This document shows, piece by piece, positions 11,471-21,361 of a stretch of 64,000 bases of DNA. The translations under genes were made by a program, and so were the position numbers. The stretch covers positions 1 to 64,000 of the forward strand of contig NW_019174039.1 of NCBI RefSeq assembly GCF_001642475.1, written 5' to 3'. The notes beneath the pieces were generated by a model. It did no database searches, had not been told where the DNA came from, and saw only the letters and a list, made by a program, of their open reading frames with translations. The DNA comes from Fonsecaea monophora (Eukaryota; Ascomycota; Eurotiomycetes; Chaetothyriales; Herpotrichiellaceae). Every line of letters begins with the position of its first letter. The first letter of the stretch is position 1.

Positions 11471-13105
11471 ATGGGTAGAGGAAGACCACCGTCCCAGCGT
11501 ACCGAGGACGAGAAGCTGGCCATCCGACGGGAAAAAGTCAGGTTGAATGTTCAAGCACACAGAGAGCGCCAGAAGTTGAAGAAGAAGCTCGAAGCACTTA
11601 ATGCTCCGTACCAACCTCCAAAGCTCCGATGGGTTCAGGAGACGAAATGGCAATCCAAGAAGACAAGAGACTCTGACGATCAGAAGCAAGTATCGAAACC
11701 GGCAGTACCACGCTGTGACGGGCATCCAACATCGGAGGGCAGTCTATCGATTCCCCCGAGTCCTGAGAAACAATACACTCTTGGCCTCCTGGCCTTGTTC
11801 CGATCACGCCTATTGCCAGAACGTGTGACACTACGATGTTCAGGACCTTCCGAACAGCGGTTGACGACACCATGCGCCCCTTGGGTGGTGAGAGGCTATG
11901 AATTAGCTACCATCAACGAGAATCCTCTCCTGACTGGTATGCTTCGAGCGCTGGGGCTCGCTCTGCTTGCAGGGGAGCACCAGCGGGAGGACATCCAGCA
12001 AGTTGCGCAACGCATTTATCAGACGACTCTCCCAGGAGTCAGTCGGCAGCTGGGACTTTTGATGGACGACTACAGGCACCGCTCCAACGACTACCCGGCA
12101 TTGATGCTATCATGCCATGCAGCTGCTATGTTCGAATTAAGCGCCAGCGGGTCGCTGCACACCATCTCCCGTCATGTGCGTGGCCTAGGCTGCTTGCTAG
12201 TCCATCACTTTCTGGCGTCGAAATCGATGCCGGAAGAGATGTTCGATCTGTTGGAGGAATACCGACTGTTCGAAATTGTGTTTTGCCTCATCAACCGCCA
12301 ACAATCAGTGCTTACCGGAACAACACTGGGCAGGGAAGCTAGTCACTCCAACAGCTCAGACTTTGGGAATTGCCATATCAGCTCGTTCAGTAGACTGGTT
12401 GATCTCACCGGCAATATCCCTCCGATCATGGTTTATGTCGATAACCTGAAAAGCAGGACTGGACCGGGAGAACGAGAACTTGATCGGCTACACGAATTTC
12501 TAAAGACACTCTTTGACACTACGAATGAATTCCACACTTGGTCTGAAGACTTCCTTGCCAATGATGCCCGCTCAGTTGCCGAGACAGCAGCGTACATTTC
12601 TGGGGATGGCGATCTCACATTTCCCAATCTTGAAGTAGTGGTGGCCTGGACCTACTATCTTTCGTTCAAAATACACACTCTCGACACGTATCTCTCTGTG
12701 ATCGAGCATGTCACTCTGATCCAAGAATCCCTGACAAATATCGAGTTTGCCGTGGACAGCCCGGACACACATGACGCCCAGTCCTGCAAAATGAACGAAA
12801 AGATCGGACTGCTACGCTCGGAACTGGTCGATTCGACGAAGCTTCTTCTTCGGTCATTGCCATACTTCTCAGAAAGCGGCTTAGGGCATATTGGACGCTC
12901 GCTAGTCGCATTTCCCTTGGAAACGGCCAAACGTGCTCTCACCCAAGAGTTTGAACGACGATCTGGCTTGATGTTGCCGGCAAGTGATATTGTTCTCTTG
13001 AACCTCTCTGACAACTGGGCCGAGGACATCATAGATGGCCTCGCAGTCTGCAAGCAAATTGCTGCCAACGCGATTGCATCGGGATGCGCATTGTTCTCTG
13101 GGTAG
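11471..13105 (+). CDS. Transcription factor with a bZIP-like basic region and a fungal-specific regulatory domain
   Basis: Intronless, 544 aa. The N-terminus reads MGRGRPPSQRTEDEKLAIRR, then EKVRLNVQAHRERQKLKKKL. RLNVQAHRERQK matches the bZIP basic-region pattern N-x-x-A-x-x-x-R, and the GRGRPP start resembles an AT-hook. No convincing leucine heptad follows, so dimerisation through the large helical C-terminal part is more likely. That part (residues ~95-540) resembles the fungal-specific domain common in Zn2Cys6 regulators (DUF3468 type), for example RIYQTTLPGVSRQLGLLMDD and VRGLGCLLVHHFLASK. Expected to act in the nucleus. It sits 593 bp downstream of the HMG-CoA lyase gene and could be a local regulator of that gene and the transporter; this is inference from position. 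Confidence 0.82.
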   Translation: MGRGRPPSQRTEDEKLAIRREKVRLNVQAHRERQKLKKKLEALNAPYQPPKLRWVQETKWQSKKTRDSDDQKQVSKPAVPRCDGHPTSEGSLSIPPSPEKQYTLGLLALFRSRLLPERVTLRCSGPSEQRLTTPCAPWVVRGYELATINENPLLTGMLRALGLALLAGEHQREDIQQVAQRIYQTTLPGVSRQLGLLMDDYRHRSNDYPALMLSCHAAAMFELSASGSLHTISRHVRGLGCLLVHHFLASKSMPEEMFDLLEEYRLFEIVFCLINRQQSVLTGTTLGREASHSNSSDFGNCHISSFSRLVDLTGNIPPIMVYVDNLKSRTGPGERELDRLHEFLKTLFDTTNEFHTWSEDFLANDARSVAETAAYISGDGDLTFPNLEVVVAWTYYLSFKIHTLDTYLSVIEHVTLIQESLTNIEFAVDSPDTHDAQSCKMNEKIGLLRSELVDSTKLLLRSLPYFSESGLGHIGRSLVAFPLETAKRALTQEFERRSGLMLPASDIVLLNLSDNWAEDIIDGLAVCKQIAANAIASGCALFSG

Positions 13106-13514
13106 CCACATCGACCCAGTGGACGACATCGTCATTACACAAAGGTCTTAGACCATGCTCTACCCATCAAACGCAAGAGAGGTGACTTGAGCTGCTGCTG
13201 TCACTACTTCTTGCCAATCTTCTTGATGGAGGACGAGGCAAGGGATGTGGTGACTGCAGCCCAAGATCGCCGCCTGAAGTGAAAGGTCGGTGAGATCAGG
13301 GATGATAAAGATCTTGCTTGAGACTCGGGCTGGAAATGGATCTCACAGCCTCACAAGAGAAATATTATCACTCCCCGAGTTCCACAACGACGGACATTGG
13401 GCCGTGACATGCGGGCTCGTGGACGAGATATAAGTTTTCCATCTGGCCTTCTGCTTAGCTTGACTGTTTTCCTGCCCTCATATTCTCGACTCAGTTACCA
13501 TACTGTACTCAACC
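13106..13514. other. Intergenic, promoter of the 13.5-kb gene
   Basis: About 410 bp. A TATA-like atataag (13428-13434) lies about 80 bp before the ATG, followed by a CT-rich tract (gccctcatattctcgactc). No gene seen. Confidence 0.4.
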
Positions 13515-14348
13515 ATGAATCTTGAAGGGCGCACCATCAACTCATCCTATAGTTACTTGGTCAACAATGGCGAAATCCCCGCTGGTACATTTCACTGCCA
13601 ACATATCATCGCAGCCTATCTAGAGGAACATTTCTCCAACAGCATGGGCTTCTATAAGTCTTTCCAACAATGTCCAGGCGTCCGGGAATTCGCCCCCCAT
13701 CTCGGCAACGAACACGGTCAAGGACGGGTCGAGTTGGATTTGGCAGGTGATGTGCGGCTAGTTCTGGACGACGTCGTGTATGGCCCTCGGTTTCCTCGGG
13801 TGCCGGTGGCGTACGACAGACTCTTTCTCAGTCTACCCAAATTGTTAGACAGCGGATGCACACTGGAGATCGATACTTATGACCACTGGATCATACGGCG
13901 CAACGGAAACTTACTGGTCTTCGGCCTCAGGACTCCGTCCCTCCCAGACCCAGAAATGCGCGTTGTGGTCGGGCCATATGTTCGAGGAGCGCAGAATCTG
14001 GGGGTTCCTCAGTCTCTGCAGAATGCAATCGCGAAAGAATCTCCGCGAGCCGAAGAGAGACCGCCTCCTGCAGAACTGCAAGCCGCTATCATGAGGGCAG
14101 CCGCACGGGATATGGAGAAACCGGCCGGGTCGCTGCTAGGCCCAGCTACCAGGGTGACTATGCCAGTAGAGAACAAACCGATGAAGCCCTTGTTGGATGT
14201 GGTCAGCAAGGCAAGCCACAAACCCGCGAACAATTCCTCTCGACCAACGCGAGGCAGTGTGTCAGCGAAGCCAAGGGACGCTGCACGTAAGCACTGGGGG
14301 AGTCTGTCCTATCGGGCATTACCACCAGCAAGCAGGGATACGAAGTAA
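13515..14348 (+). CDS. Protein with a Copia-type Pol_BBD-like beta-barrel, probably domesticated
   Basis: Intronless, 277 aa. The first ~155 residues look like the beta-barrel found before the integrase in Copia-type Gag-Pol (Pol_BBD family, a retropepsin-like fold). After FHCQHIIAAYLEEHFSNSMG and a spacer comes GQGRVELDL, then LVLDDVVYGPRFP, LSLPKLLDSGCTLEI and IIRRNGNLLVFGLR. This follows the order G-x-V, L-x-x-V-x-Y-x-P, L-L-S-x-x-x-L, G-x-x-V-x-F of the retroelement domain. The catalytic D-[ST]-G is absent. There is no reverse transcriptase, integrase or LTR nearby. The C-terminal ~120 residues are disordered and basic. Two other genes in this window share the fold (19,115 and 20,117). 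Family assignment is my pattern reading, moderately sure; cellular role unknown. Confidence 0.7.
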   Translation: MNLEGRTINSSYSYLVNNGEIPAGTFHCQHIIAAYLEEHFSNSMGFYKSFQQCPGVREFAPHLGNEHGQGRVELDLAGDVRLVLDDVVYGPRFPRVPVAYDRLFLSLPKLLDSGCTLEIDTYDHWIIRRNGNLLVFGLRTPSLPDPEMRVVVGPYVRGAQNLGVPQSLQNAIAKESPRAEERPPPAELQAAIMRAAARDMEKPAGSLLGPATRVTMPVENKPMKPLLDVVSKASHKPANNSSRPTRGSVSAKPRDAARKHWGSLSYRALPPASRDTK

Positions 14349-14941
14349 ACATGTTGGGGAATTGTTTCTCAAGGTCATTAATGTGGCAGGGCCTGAACAG
14401 ATACGATCTGTATAGGTAGCATAGTGGGTGGCTGATGCTTTGGTCAGATTGTATCCGCACTGAATATTCCACTCGAAGGGCTGGATCGACCTTGAGACAC
14501 CATTCTTTCCACCAAATTGATTGTATTTGTTTGTAACCTGGTGCTGTGATAGCAATTCGTATGAGTCTCGGCGTCCGTCCAAATGGCGCGTAAAAAGCTT
14601 ATCGAGTGGCGAGGATCGTTAGTCATGATTGTCCTCATCGTCTTCAGTCCTTCGTCTTCAATCCCAACCACGACACCAACGGCACAAACCAACCTCACTC
14701 AAGGCTGTTGCTATTTTACTTCCTCTGACAGTGAGAAATCACTCCCTTACATATTTCATGTGGTGGGGTTGAGGCTTTCCCGCTTCCTTTCCGATCAACT
14801 CTGCGGAATTGAACCCGAGTGCGCCAATCGGGTTGTCTATGGCGCTGTTGGCCTGTGCCTCGAACAATGCGACCATCTGGAAATAATAGCGGCGGTATTG
14901 ACGAGGATGTACTGCCATATGAAAGGAATGCCGGGCTGATC
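14349..14941. other. Intergenic, upstream of TYW4
   Basis: 593 bp. A 118-aa plus-strand open frame (14583-14939) has no recognisable domain and ends in the same frame as TYW4 just before its start, so it acts as a stop upstream of that gene. Nothing else supported. Confidence 0.4.
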
Positions 14942-17900
14942 ATGGCCGTACGTTGACCAGGATTCCCCGCCGGTTGACAAGGACATCCAAACACTGACTA
15001 AAAGCGCAAAGACCAACAATGCAACCACAGCATTCAAAGCCAGCACCGAGCGCCTGTATTTATCCAAGCCGCATTTCCACAAGTTCTTCGCCAAAAAGGT
15101 CAAACGGGCGTCCGCAGCCGTCCATCGTGGCTACTGGCTTCGGATGCGCGCAATCAAATGGGTGATTCAGCAATTCCTCGAGAGACCCTCGGACCAGAAC
15201 AAGGTCGTCATCAACTTCGGCGCTGGATAGTGAGTCGAGATTCCTTTTCCCGTGGCTCCGTTTCGCAAGATTTGAGAGGACTGCGCCAACTCGTTCAGTG
15301 ACTCTTTACCCTTCCGATGGTTGTCCCAGGAGGCCCGGCTTTGTTCCGGGGCCAAATTCATCGACGTCGACTATGACCTGGTGATGGAGACCAAAAGAGA
15401 CATTATCATGAGCACACCGGAGTTGAGAGATTTGCTACATTTCTCCGCCCCATCCTCTTTAGGCAGCGACCCTTGCGTGCTGGTCGACAGTGAAGAATAT
15501 GCCGCCATCGGCTGCGACATGCGCAATCTTCAGAGGCTGGAAAGACTGCTCAAGTCAGTTATCAACCTGGAGGAGTGTTCCGTCCTTTGTATCGCCGAAG
15601 ATTCCACCTCATTCATGCCCGTAAGTGCTGCCGACACACTCATCTCGTGGTGCGCAAGACTATCAAAGGGTGAGTTCGTGCTCCGAAGTTTCTGCAGACG
15701 ACTGGCACACCGGTTTCCCTGACTGCTCATTACCATTAGATGTCACCTTCTGCCTCTTGGAGCCTTGTAGCCCAGATCAGCCAGACAACCCGTTTACCAG
15801 GAAAATGACTGACCACTATACTGGCCTGGGCACGCCCTTGAAATCCATCTTCCAATACCCAGATGATCGCTCTCAGATACAGCGCTTTAGCAACGCAAGC
15901 TTCACGCAGATCGATTACCAGTCGCTGTGGGAGTTCTGGGCCGATCCTCGTTTTCTTTCTCCGTCGCAACGCATGGAGCTGGACCATGTTGAGCCTTTCG
16001 ACGACTGGGAAGAATTTGCTCTCTGGGCGAGCCACTATTGCCTGGTGATTGCACAAAACGGTGGTCATCCCGTCCTTCCAGGAAAGCTCATCAAGTCTCG
16101 TGCCAATTCAGTCTCCAGCGAAGCATCTGACATCTCGGCGAGGACATCATCGCCTTGCAACCCCGACTCTGAGCATTTTGCTTACCGCTATTATAACGAC
16201 CCAGGCGAGCTCTGCCAGCGCCACCACGGATCAGCATATCCGATCCCTGATCAAGACGCTGTCGCCATTTTTGGTGGTGCTGGGTCAAAGTCATGCCTTT
16301 CTACAAGCGCCGTCTGCCGGCCACGTCATCTTAATGACGAGACTCCCATAGTTCTGCCCCCCGAAGTCGGTGCTCGATGCTGTCATGTCATAACTGCCCT
16401 GAATAATGGAGACAACATTCTGGTCGGTGGACGGCTCTCGCCAACTCAACCTCTAAAAGACTGTTGGTTACAGAAAGGCAACACCTGGTATCGTATCCAC
16501 GATCTGCCTGAAGGCCGGTATCGACACCGACTAGCACCTGTGACCTTGCCCGACAACGTTTTTGGCGCCATCTGCTTCGGAGGCAAGGTCAACCCGACCA
16601 AAGTGGCCACCGACGTGCTATTATGGGAGCCAAACAAGGGCTGGCGTGAACTGCGCTTGTTCGGAAAGGAGCCCAAACCCAGGTTTGGGCCGAATTTCAT
16701 CTGTCTGGGCTTCAATCATGGCCTCTTATTTGGAGGCATGAGGCAAGACGGGGTCATTTGCCAGGGCATCTGGCGCTGGCGCCTCGTGATCCGCGATAAT
16801 ACCGTGCAAGCACTGAGGTTTCGCCCTTCACACGGATTGGACACCAGCATTGGGTCATACCAACACTTTGCGCGATTTGGTGCATCTTACGGTTTTGTAC
16901 AAGACTATCTACTCATCATTGGCGGTATCGGCCGATTGGGATGCATACCCAAAACGTACGAGATCTTGTCTCTGGACGGGTCGTTTTCGACATGGCACGA
17001 TGAGAGCAAGGAACCGAGCTTCCGGGTGTCGGCCGTGGAGGCAATGTGCTCGCAGGACTGTCCACGACCCTTCCTCGTTGGCCATTCCACACTTCGAACG
17101 CGGACAGGAATGTACGTTATCCTGGGTGGAGGCGCCGACTGTTTCAACTATGGCGAGTACTTCAACAAAGGAATTTGGGTGCTCTACGAGAAAGAAGCCG
17201 GACTTGCCGCTGACTGGGTTATTGTTCCCAGCAAGGCTTCCAGATATCCTCCAGCGAACTCCGACTCGAGCTTCACGGCAGTGGACAGGCGACCCGAGGG
17301 CGTTCTAATTGCCCCGGCCGTGCTGACCGGTCCTGAAGACTTCCATGCTGCAGTGCGTGTGTCTCGACCTCTGCACATGAGCGGACTCGAACTGGGTGCG
17401 TGTGGGTTGCAGTCAGTCGACTTTCTCAAAGCAGCACTCCTCCAGAACAGCATGAGCGAGGAAATGAGCTCTGCACTGGGAAATCCGACACATGCACATA
17501 TGTCACTAGTCGAGCTCTTGGACGCGCTGGGCATGGCATCAACGACCTTTGACATTCGCTGTCCAGGCGCCAAACTCAAAGGCAGCAATCCGGTTTGTCC
17601 AACAAAAGTCCAGTCAGATATTGACGAGGAGTTCCAGATTCCCACGCAGCTAAGCAGCGTCAGCTCTCTTCTGCACTCGGTCCGATTGGTGATATCAAAG
17701 AAGATCTCTACCAAGCTCCAGTACAATGCGACAGGAAATATCGTGTTTCAGGTCCACGGCGCCCGAAAACTGCTCCTTTTCCCGCCCGGCGACCAAAGCA
17801 AACTCGAATTCCCACCTGGAGCAAACACGAGCAATCTGGATATCTTCTGTGATAAGACACCGTTACAAGAACACATCTTCTATGCACCGTCAGGCACAAG

Positions 17901-18444
17901 TCCCCACATCGCTATACTGAAGCCGGGGGATGCCTTGTTCATCCCACCTTTCTGGCCTGTGGCCAGTGTGACATTTGTCGACAGTAGCAATGACAAAGAC
18001 CGTCTGGGCAATGGTGCCTCATCGCCGAGCACCCCGAGCACCCCGAGCGAGAAGTCATCCCACCTCAGTAGAAACGGCTGCGTCTCGGGCAGTGAGTGTG
18101 TGTCGGATTGCAAAGAGACGCCACGTATGCAGGATGACTGGGTCGACGTCACAGTCAATCTCTCGTTCCGCAACTTACCACCTCATCTGTTTTGTGCCAG
18201 CTCTTCTCACGACTCCCACAATGACTTGGTAGCCTACAAAGAGGGACGACGAGACCTTGAGAGTGTTGTGAAAAGGTTTACGTCCAATGTTTGCCATTCC
18301 ACTCCACGGCAGAACGGGCAAACTGCTCCCACAAAGTCTGTCGTCGGCTCAGACCTCATGCTAACAAACATTCCCAAGGACGTGGCGAAAGCTTATCTGC
18401 AAAGACTAGGCAAAGAGCTGCTAATGATGGCTGACGAGTTGTGA
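14942..18444 (+). CDS. TYW4/PPM2: tRNA wybutosine-synthesising protein 4 (LCMT-Kelch-JmjC)
   Basis: Four exons: 14942-14947 (only ATGGCC), 15012-15229, 15299-15669 and 15740-18444, 1,099 aa. The enzyme carries out the last S-adenosylmethionine-dependent steps (methylation and methoxycarbonylation) of wybutosine formation at G37 of tRNA-Phe. The first exon is inferred: GTACGT donor, CTGAC branch site and AAG acceptor give an N-terminus MATNNATTAFKASTERLYLS that fits the family; no other in-frame ATG exists after the stop at 14937. The methyltransferase domain is clear (HRGYWLRMRAIKWV, VVINFGAGYDSLPFRWLS, FIDVDYDLVMETKRDII). A Kelch-like propeller follows (e.g. NILVGGRLSPTQ, GAICFGGK), then a C-terminal JmjC/cupin domain (NIVFQVHGARKLLLFPPGD, LKPGDALFIPPFW). 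The expected iron ligands appear replaced: LQYNA where H-x-D is usual, WPVAS where WxH is usual. Confidence 0.9.
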
Positions 18445-19114
18445 AGTTTGCTTGTCTGCTTCTTTACAAGTGATGGTGCAAGGTGTAATCTGGCTCTGCT
18501 TTTGGGGCCGCAGGTGAAGGCTGAATTTCAGACATGATGAGGCAGCAGGACGATGATGGCGGATCTCCCATACGATGCTCCATCCTGAATTAAAAGGAGA
18601 TGAGCTCAATCACTACACAATCGAGACTATTCGTGACGGCCAAACCAAAACTGGTTCATGTGGCTGTCCACTCCTCTCTGTTGACGCTAAACAGGTACTG
18701 TTATTCTCGGTGCTACAAGGTTGTGCTGGTGTCAACCGCACGAGCGTTGACTACAGTCCCAAGACAAAAGAGACATGGTGTGGTTCACAACTGGCCAAAC
18801 GCAACCACCTGCAACAGTTTTAAAGTCAGGCTTTGTTTGCCAATCCGTCCGGATTTTCATTGTCACAACTCACCATTTTGAGGGACAATGAAGCACCAGA
18901 TCTATCTCTTCACTGCATGTCCATATATCAATCTGCCCAACGAACACTCCGGACCTTCCCCCAGATTCATCCATCCGGAGCATCCGTTTCTACTAGACCG
19001 TTCAACCCGATCCAACACGAGCCAGAACGACCTCCAAGACCAACCTGTACATCTCTTTATTCTAAAGAGCACTTCCCAGTGTTGACCCTTGAAAGTCACC
19101 ACTATCGATCCACA
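18445..19114. other. Intergenic
   Basis: 670 bp between TYW4 and a small gene. The frame of the small gene stays open back to 18833, but the extension has no domain; no RNA gene or repeat seen. Confidence 0.4.
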
Positions 19115-19498
19115 ATGCCTCCAACCCAAGAAAGATGGATGGTCTGGAACGACAGCCCACACCACTACTGTCACGACCGGAGTCTCTTCTTCAACCTCAA
19201 CAAGGACCCCACAGCCGACCAGAGCAAGGAATTTGTGGTGCTGGGCAAGGGAGACGTGGTGATCCCCATAGCGAGATGCGAGAAACTCACGGCGATCCGC
19301 CTCCAAAACGTGTTGTACTACAAGACCGACAAGCCGCGGAACATCATCAACCTGAAGGCCCTGCAGCGCGATTATCCCAAGTTGGTGCTGAATCGGACCG
19401 TCAAGATTGGCATCTACGGCACGGCGATCGAGCATGCCGATGACCCGGGCAAGGCGTTGCTTGTTGTTGACGAGTACGACGAAGCTGCGAAGCGTTAG
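19115..19498 (+). CDS. Small Copia-type Pol_BBD-like protein, probably domesticated
   Basis: Intronless, 127 aa from the ATG at 19115; upstream in-frame codons are taken as leader because the domain begins at once. The whole protein matches the Pol_BBD layout: WMVWNDSPHHYCHDRSLFF corresponds to the W-x-x-D-S-G-x-x-x-H-x-x-x-x-x-x-x-F opening of Copia Gag-Pol, then FVVLGKGDVVIPI (G-x-G strand) and LTAIRLQNVLYYKT followed by NIINLKALQRDYPKL (L-x-x-V-L-Y, N-L-x-x-x-x-x-L). The catalytic triad DSG reads DSP, so protease activity is not expected. A short tail (VKIGIYGTAIEHAD, LLVVDEYDEAAKR) completes it. No LTR, RT or integrase lies around it. It shares fold and neighbourhood with the next gene. 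Role unknown. Confidence 0.7.
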   Translation: MPPTQERWMVWNDSPHHYCHDRSLFFNLNKDPTADQSKEFVVLGKGDVVIPIARCEKLTAIRLQNVLYYKTDKPRNIINLKALQRDYPKLVLNRTVKIGIYGTAIEHADDPGKALLVVDEYDEAAKR

Positions 19499-20116
19499 TT
19501 GGGTGTGTTTTTCTGGGGAGGTATCTGTCGGAGAGTCTACCATCAGTGAATCTCAGGATTAACGAACATATTGATGGCTTGTAGGTGAGTTGGACATAAT
19601 CACACAAGTGAACTCTGCTGATGGTTCCTAGCAGTGGTAACGACAATCATGCTCTATTTGTCAACCTCACTTATCACCTACTCGCCGTTCGCCGTGGACA
19701 TGAGTACAAGTGGGTAAATGAGCAATGAAGAAGTTACAGACGGTGCCAGGCCACTATTAGATGAGCAATGCCAGCACTACGGTGCTACGGCACTGCACCG
19801 TTGTCCATTATCTATTGCACGTTCGATCATCACTCTCTTGACAGAGCAAACATTTCACAATCGAATGGGCCTGAGTGATCAGATTCTCGAATCGTCGTCT
19901 TTGACATGCTTTGCCCATGTTTCCCCATCTTCTCTCTTTTGTCAATGTTGTCCATTTGTCCATCCATTCTATGCTTTCTTGGTATCATATTCATGCCGAA
20001 ATCGCCCCTCCGGACTATTTACTTACAAACCTCCATCATCGCGCTTTGCTACATCTCCAGATCCAAATTACCGTCACACACAGGTATAATCGACCATACA
20101 TACCGACCACCCAACC
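19499..20116. other. Intergenic
   Basis: About 620 bp. CT-rich pyrimidine runs around 19918-19975 look like a promoter or 5' leader of the following gene. No gene supported. Confidence 0.4.
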
Positions 20117-21361
20117 ATGCCTCGTCTGGGTGGTCGGGATTTGATCCCGCTTTCGCCCACGGGCTGGGTCTACGGCGGCGGCGGCGGCGTCTACTATGGG
20201 GACGAGGACGACGGCTACGATAGCGGTGATGGTATTCTCTCCCCACTCCCTCCACGACGTCCTCCAGGCGTGACGATCCCGCGACAACCCACCCGCCAAA
20301 CCGCGCGAGACATACCCCTGCCGGAATCGTACCCGTATCCGCCAACACCGGACCCTTTACCGACGAGGTTCCCCGAACCGCCGCGCGGATCGGCCCAGCA
20401 TAAACAGAGCATGAAGTTTACGCCGTGGATCCTCAATCTGACCTCGGAGACGCACAAATGCGCGGATCTGAATCTCTTCCGGCTACCGCGGCCGGTGACC
20501 CGGGAAGAAGCATCGCGAGGTAGTCAACGCCAACAAGATCCGCAGAACAGGCGGCGGCGAAGAGGCACGGTGGTGCTTCCCATCCTCCCGGGCCCAAAGC
20601 GCCGGATCGAATTCGACGTCAGCGTCATGACCCTCTCCAACGTCCTGTACACACCCGGGGCGAGGTTCTCGGAACTGAGCTGGAAAGTGCTCGAGTGGCA
20701 GGGCTTCACCCGCCACGTGCTGCACCACGACCACATGCACGACGTGACGCAATTGTCACCACCGACACCAAGACCACAACCAAGACAACCGCCGCCGCGA
20801 CACGGCCACGGCCACGACCACGACCAGCGAACACGACCGCCGCTCCACCGCCCCGTGACGGCCGTCGAAATCGGCTGGCGGGGCATCCGACGCGTCGAAC
20901 CATCGCGACAGCCACCATCGCGGAGAGGATATCCAGACCCACGGGGCGCCCCGGACGTCGGGCAGCCCAACGCATACGGCCGCTGCGGCCCCTCGGCCAA
21001 GGAGTCCAGCGTGATCCGGCACCGCGGCGTGCCCGGCGTCGACGTCCTGTGGGTCGGGTACGACCGGACCGTGGACCCGCGGCACCTGCACCTGCACATG
21101 ACGGGCGCGGACATGGTGGACGTGCGCCTGTGGAGCTGGGGCGTCGATATGGGCATCGTGGGCAAGAGCGCCGTGTTTGGTGGGTGGGTTGGTTGGATTG
21201 GGCCAAACGGTGGCGGCGCTGCCGACGGTGAAGATGGACGGGGAGGGGGTGGGAATCGCGAACGAGAGCAGCAGGGCGAGGGCGAGGGCGACGATGAGGA
21301 TCTGTTCCGCAAGATCGTTCAGGGCGGGCTGAGGGCCGGGGAGGAGTTGGGTGTTGTATGA
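20117..21361 (+). CDS. Pro/His-rich protein with a Copia-type Pol_BBD-like segment
   Basis: Intronless, 414 aa. Residues ~1-95 are Gly/Pro/Asp-rich and disordered. Residues ~100-205 resemble the Pol_BBD beta-barrel: PWILNLTSETHKCADLNLF (W-I-L-x-x-x-x-x-x-H), then GTVVLPILPGPKRRIEF, MTLSNVLYTPGARFSEL and WKVLEWQGF. The active-site DSG is missing. A His/Pro linker follows (RHGHGHDHDQRTRP; DNA has CCACGACCACGG-type repeats), then a possible second folded part (ESSVIRHRGVPGVDVLWVGY, LHLHMTGADMVDVRLWSWGV) and a Gly/Glu-rich tail ending EELGVV. GC content is very high. The His clusters could bind metal. Start is the first ATG of the long frame. Confidence 0.65.
   Translation: MPRLGGRDLIPLSPTGWVYGGGGGVYYGDEDDGYDSGDGILSPLPPRRPPGVTIPRQPTRQTARDIPLPESYPYPPTPDPLPTRFPEPPRGSAQHKQSMKFTPWILNLTSETHKCADLNLFRLPRPVTREEASRGSQRQQDPQNRRRRRGTVVLPILPGPKRRIEFDVSVMTLSNVLYTPGARFSELSWKVLEWQGFTRHVLHHDHMHDVTQLSPPTPRPQPRQPPPRHGHGHDHDQRTRPPLHRPVTAVEIGWRGIRRVEPSRQPPSRRGYPDPRGAPDVGQPNAYGRCGPSAKESSVIRHRGVPGVDVLWVGYDRTVDPRHLHLHMTGADMVDVRLWSWGVDMGIVGKSAVFGGWVGWIGPNGGGAADGEDGRGGGGNREREQQGEGEGDDEDLFRKIVQGGLRAGEELGVV

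Noticed and set aside
14583..14939. 118-aa plus-strand frame considered as first exon of TYW4
   Set aside because: It ends in a stop in the same frame just before the conserved region, and its sequence does not fit the family; the 6-nt exon explains the N-terminus better.
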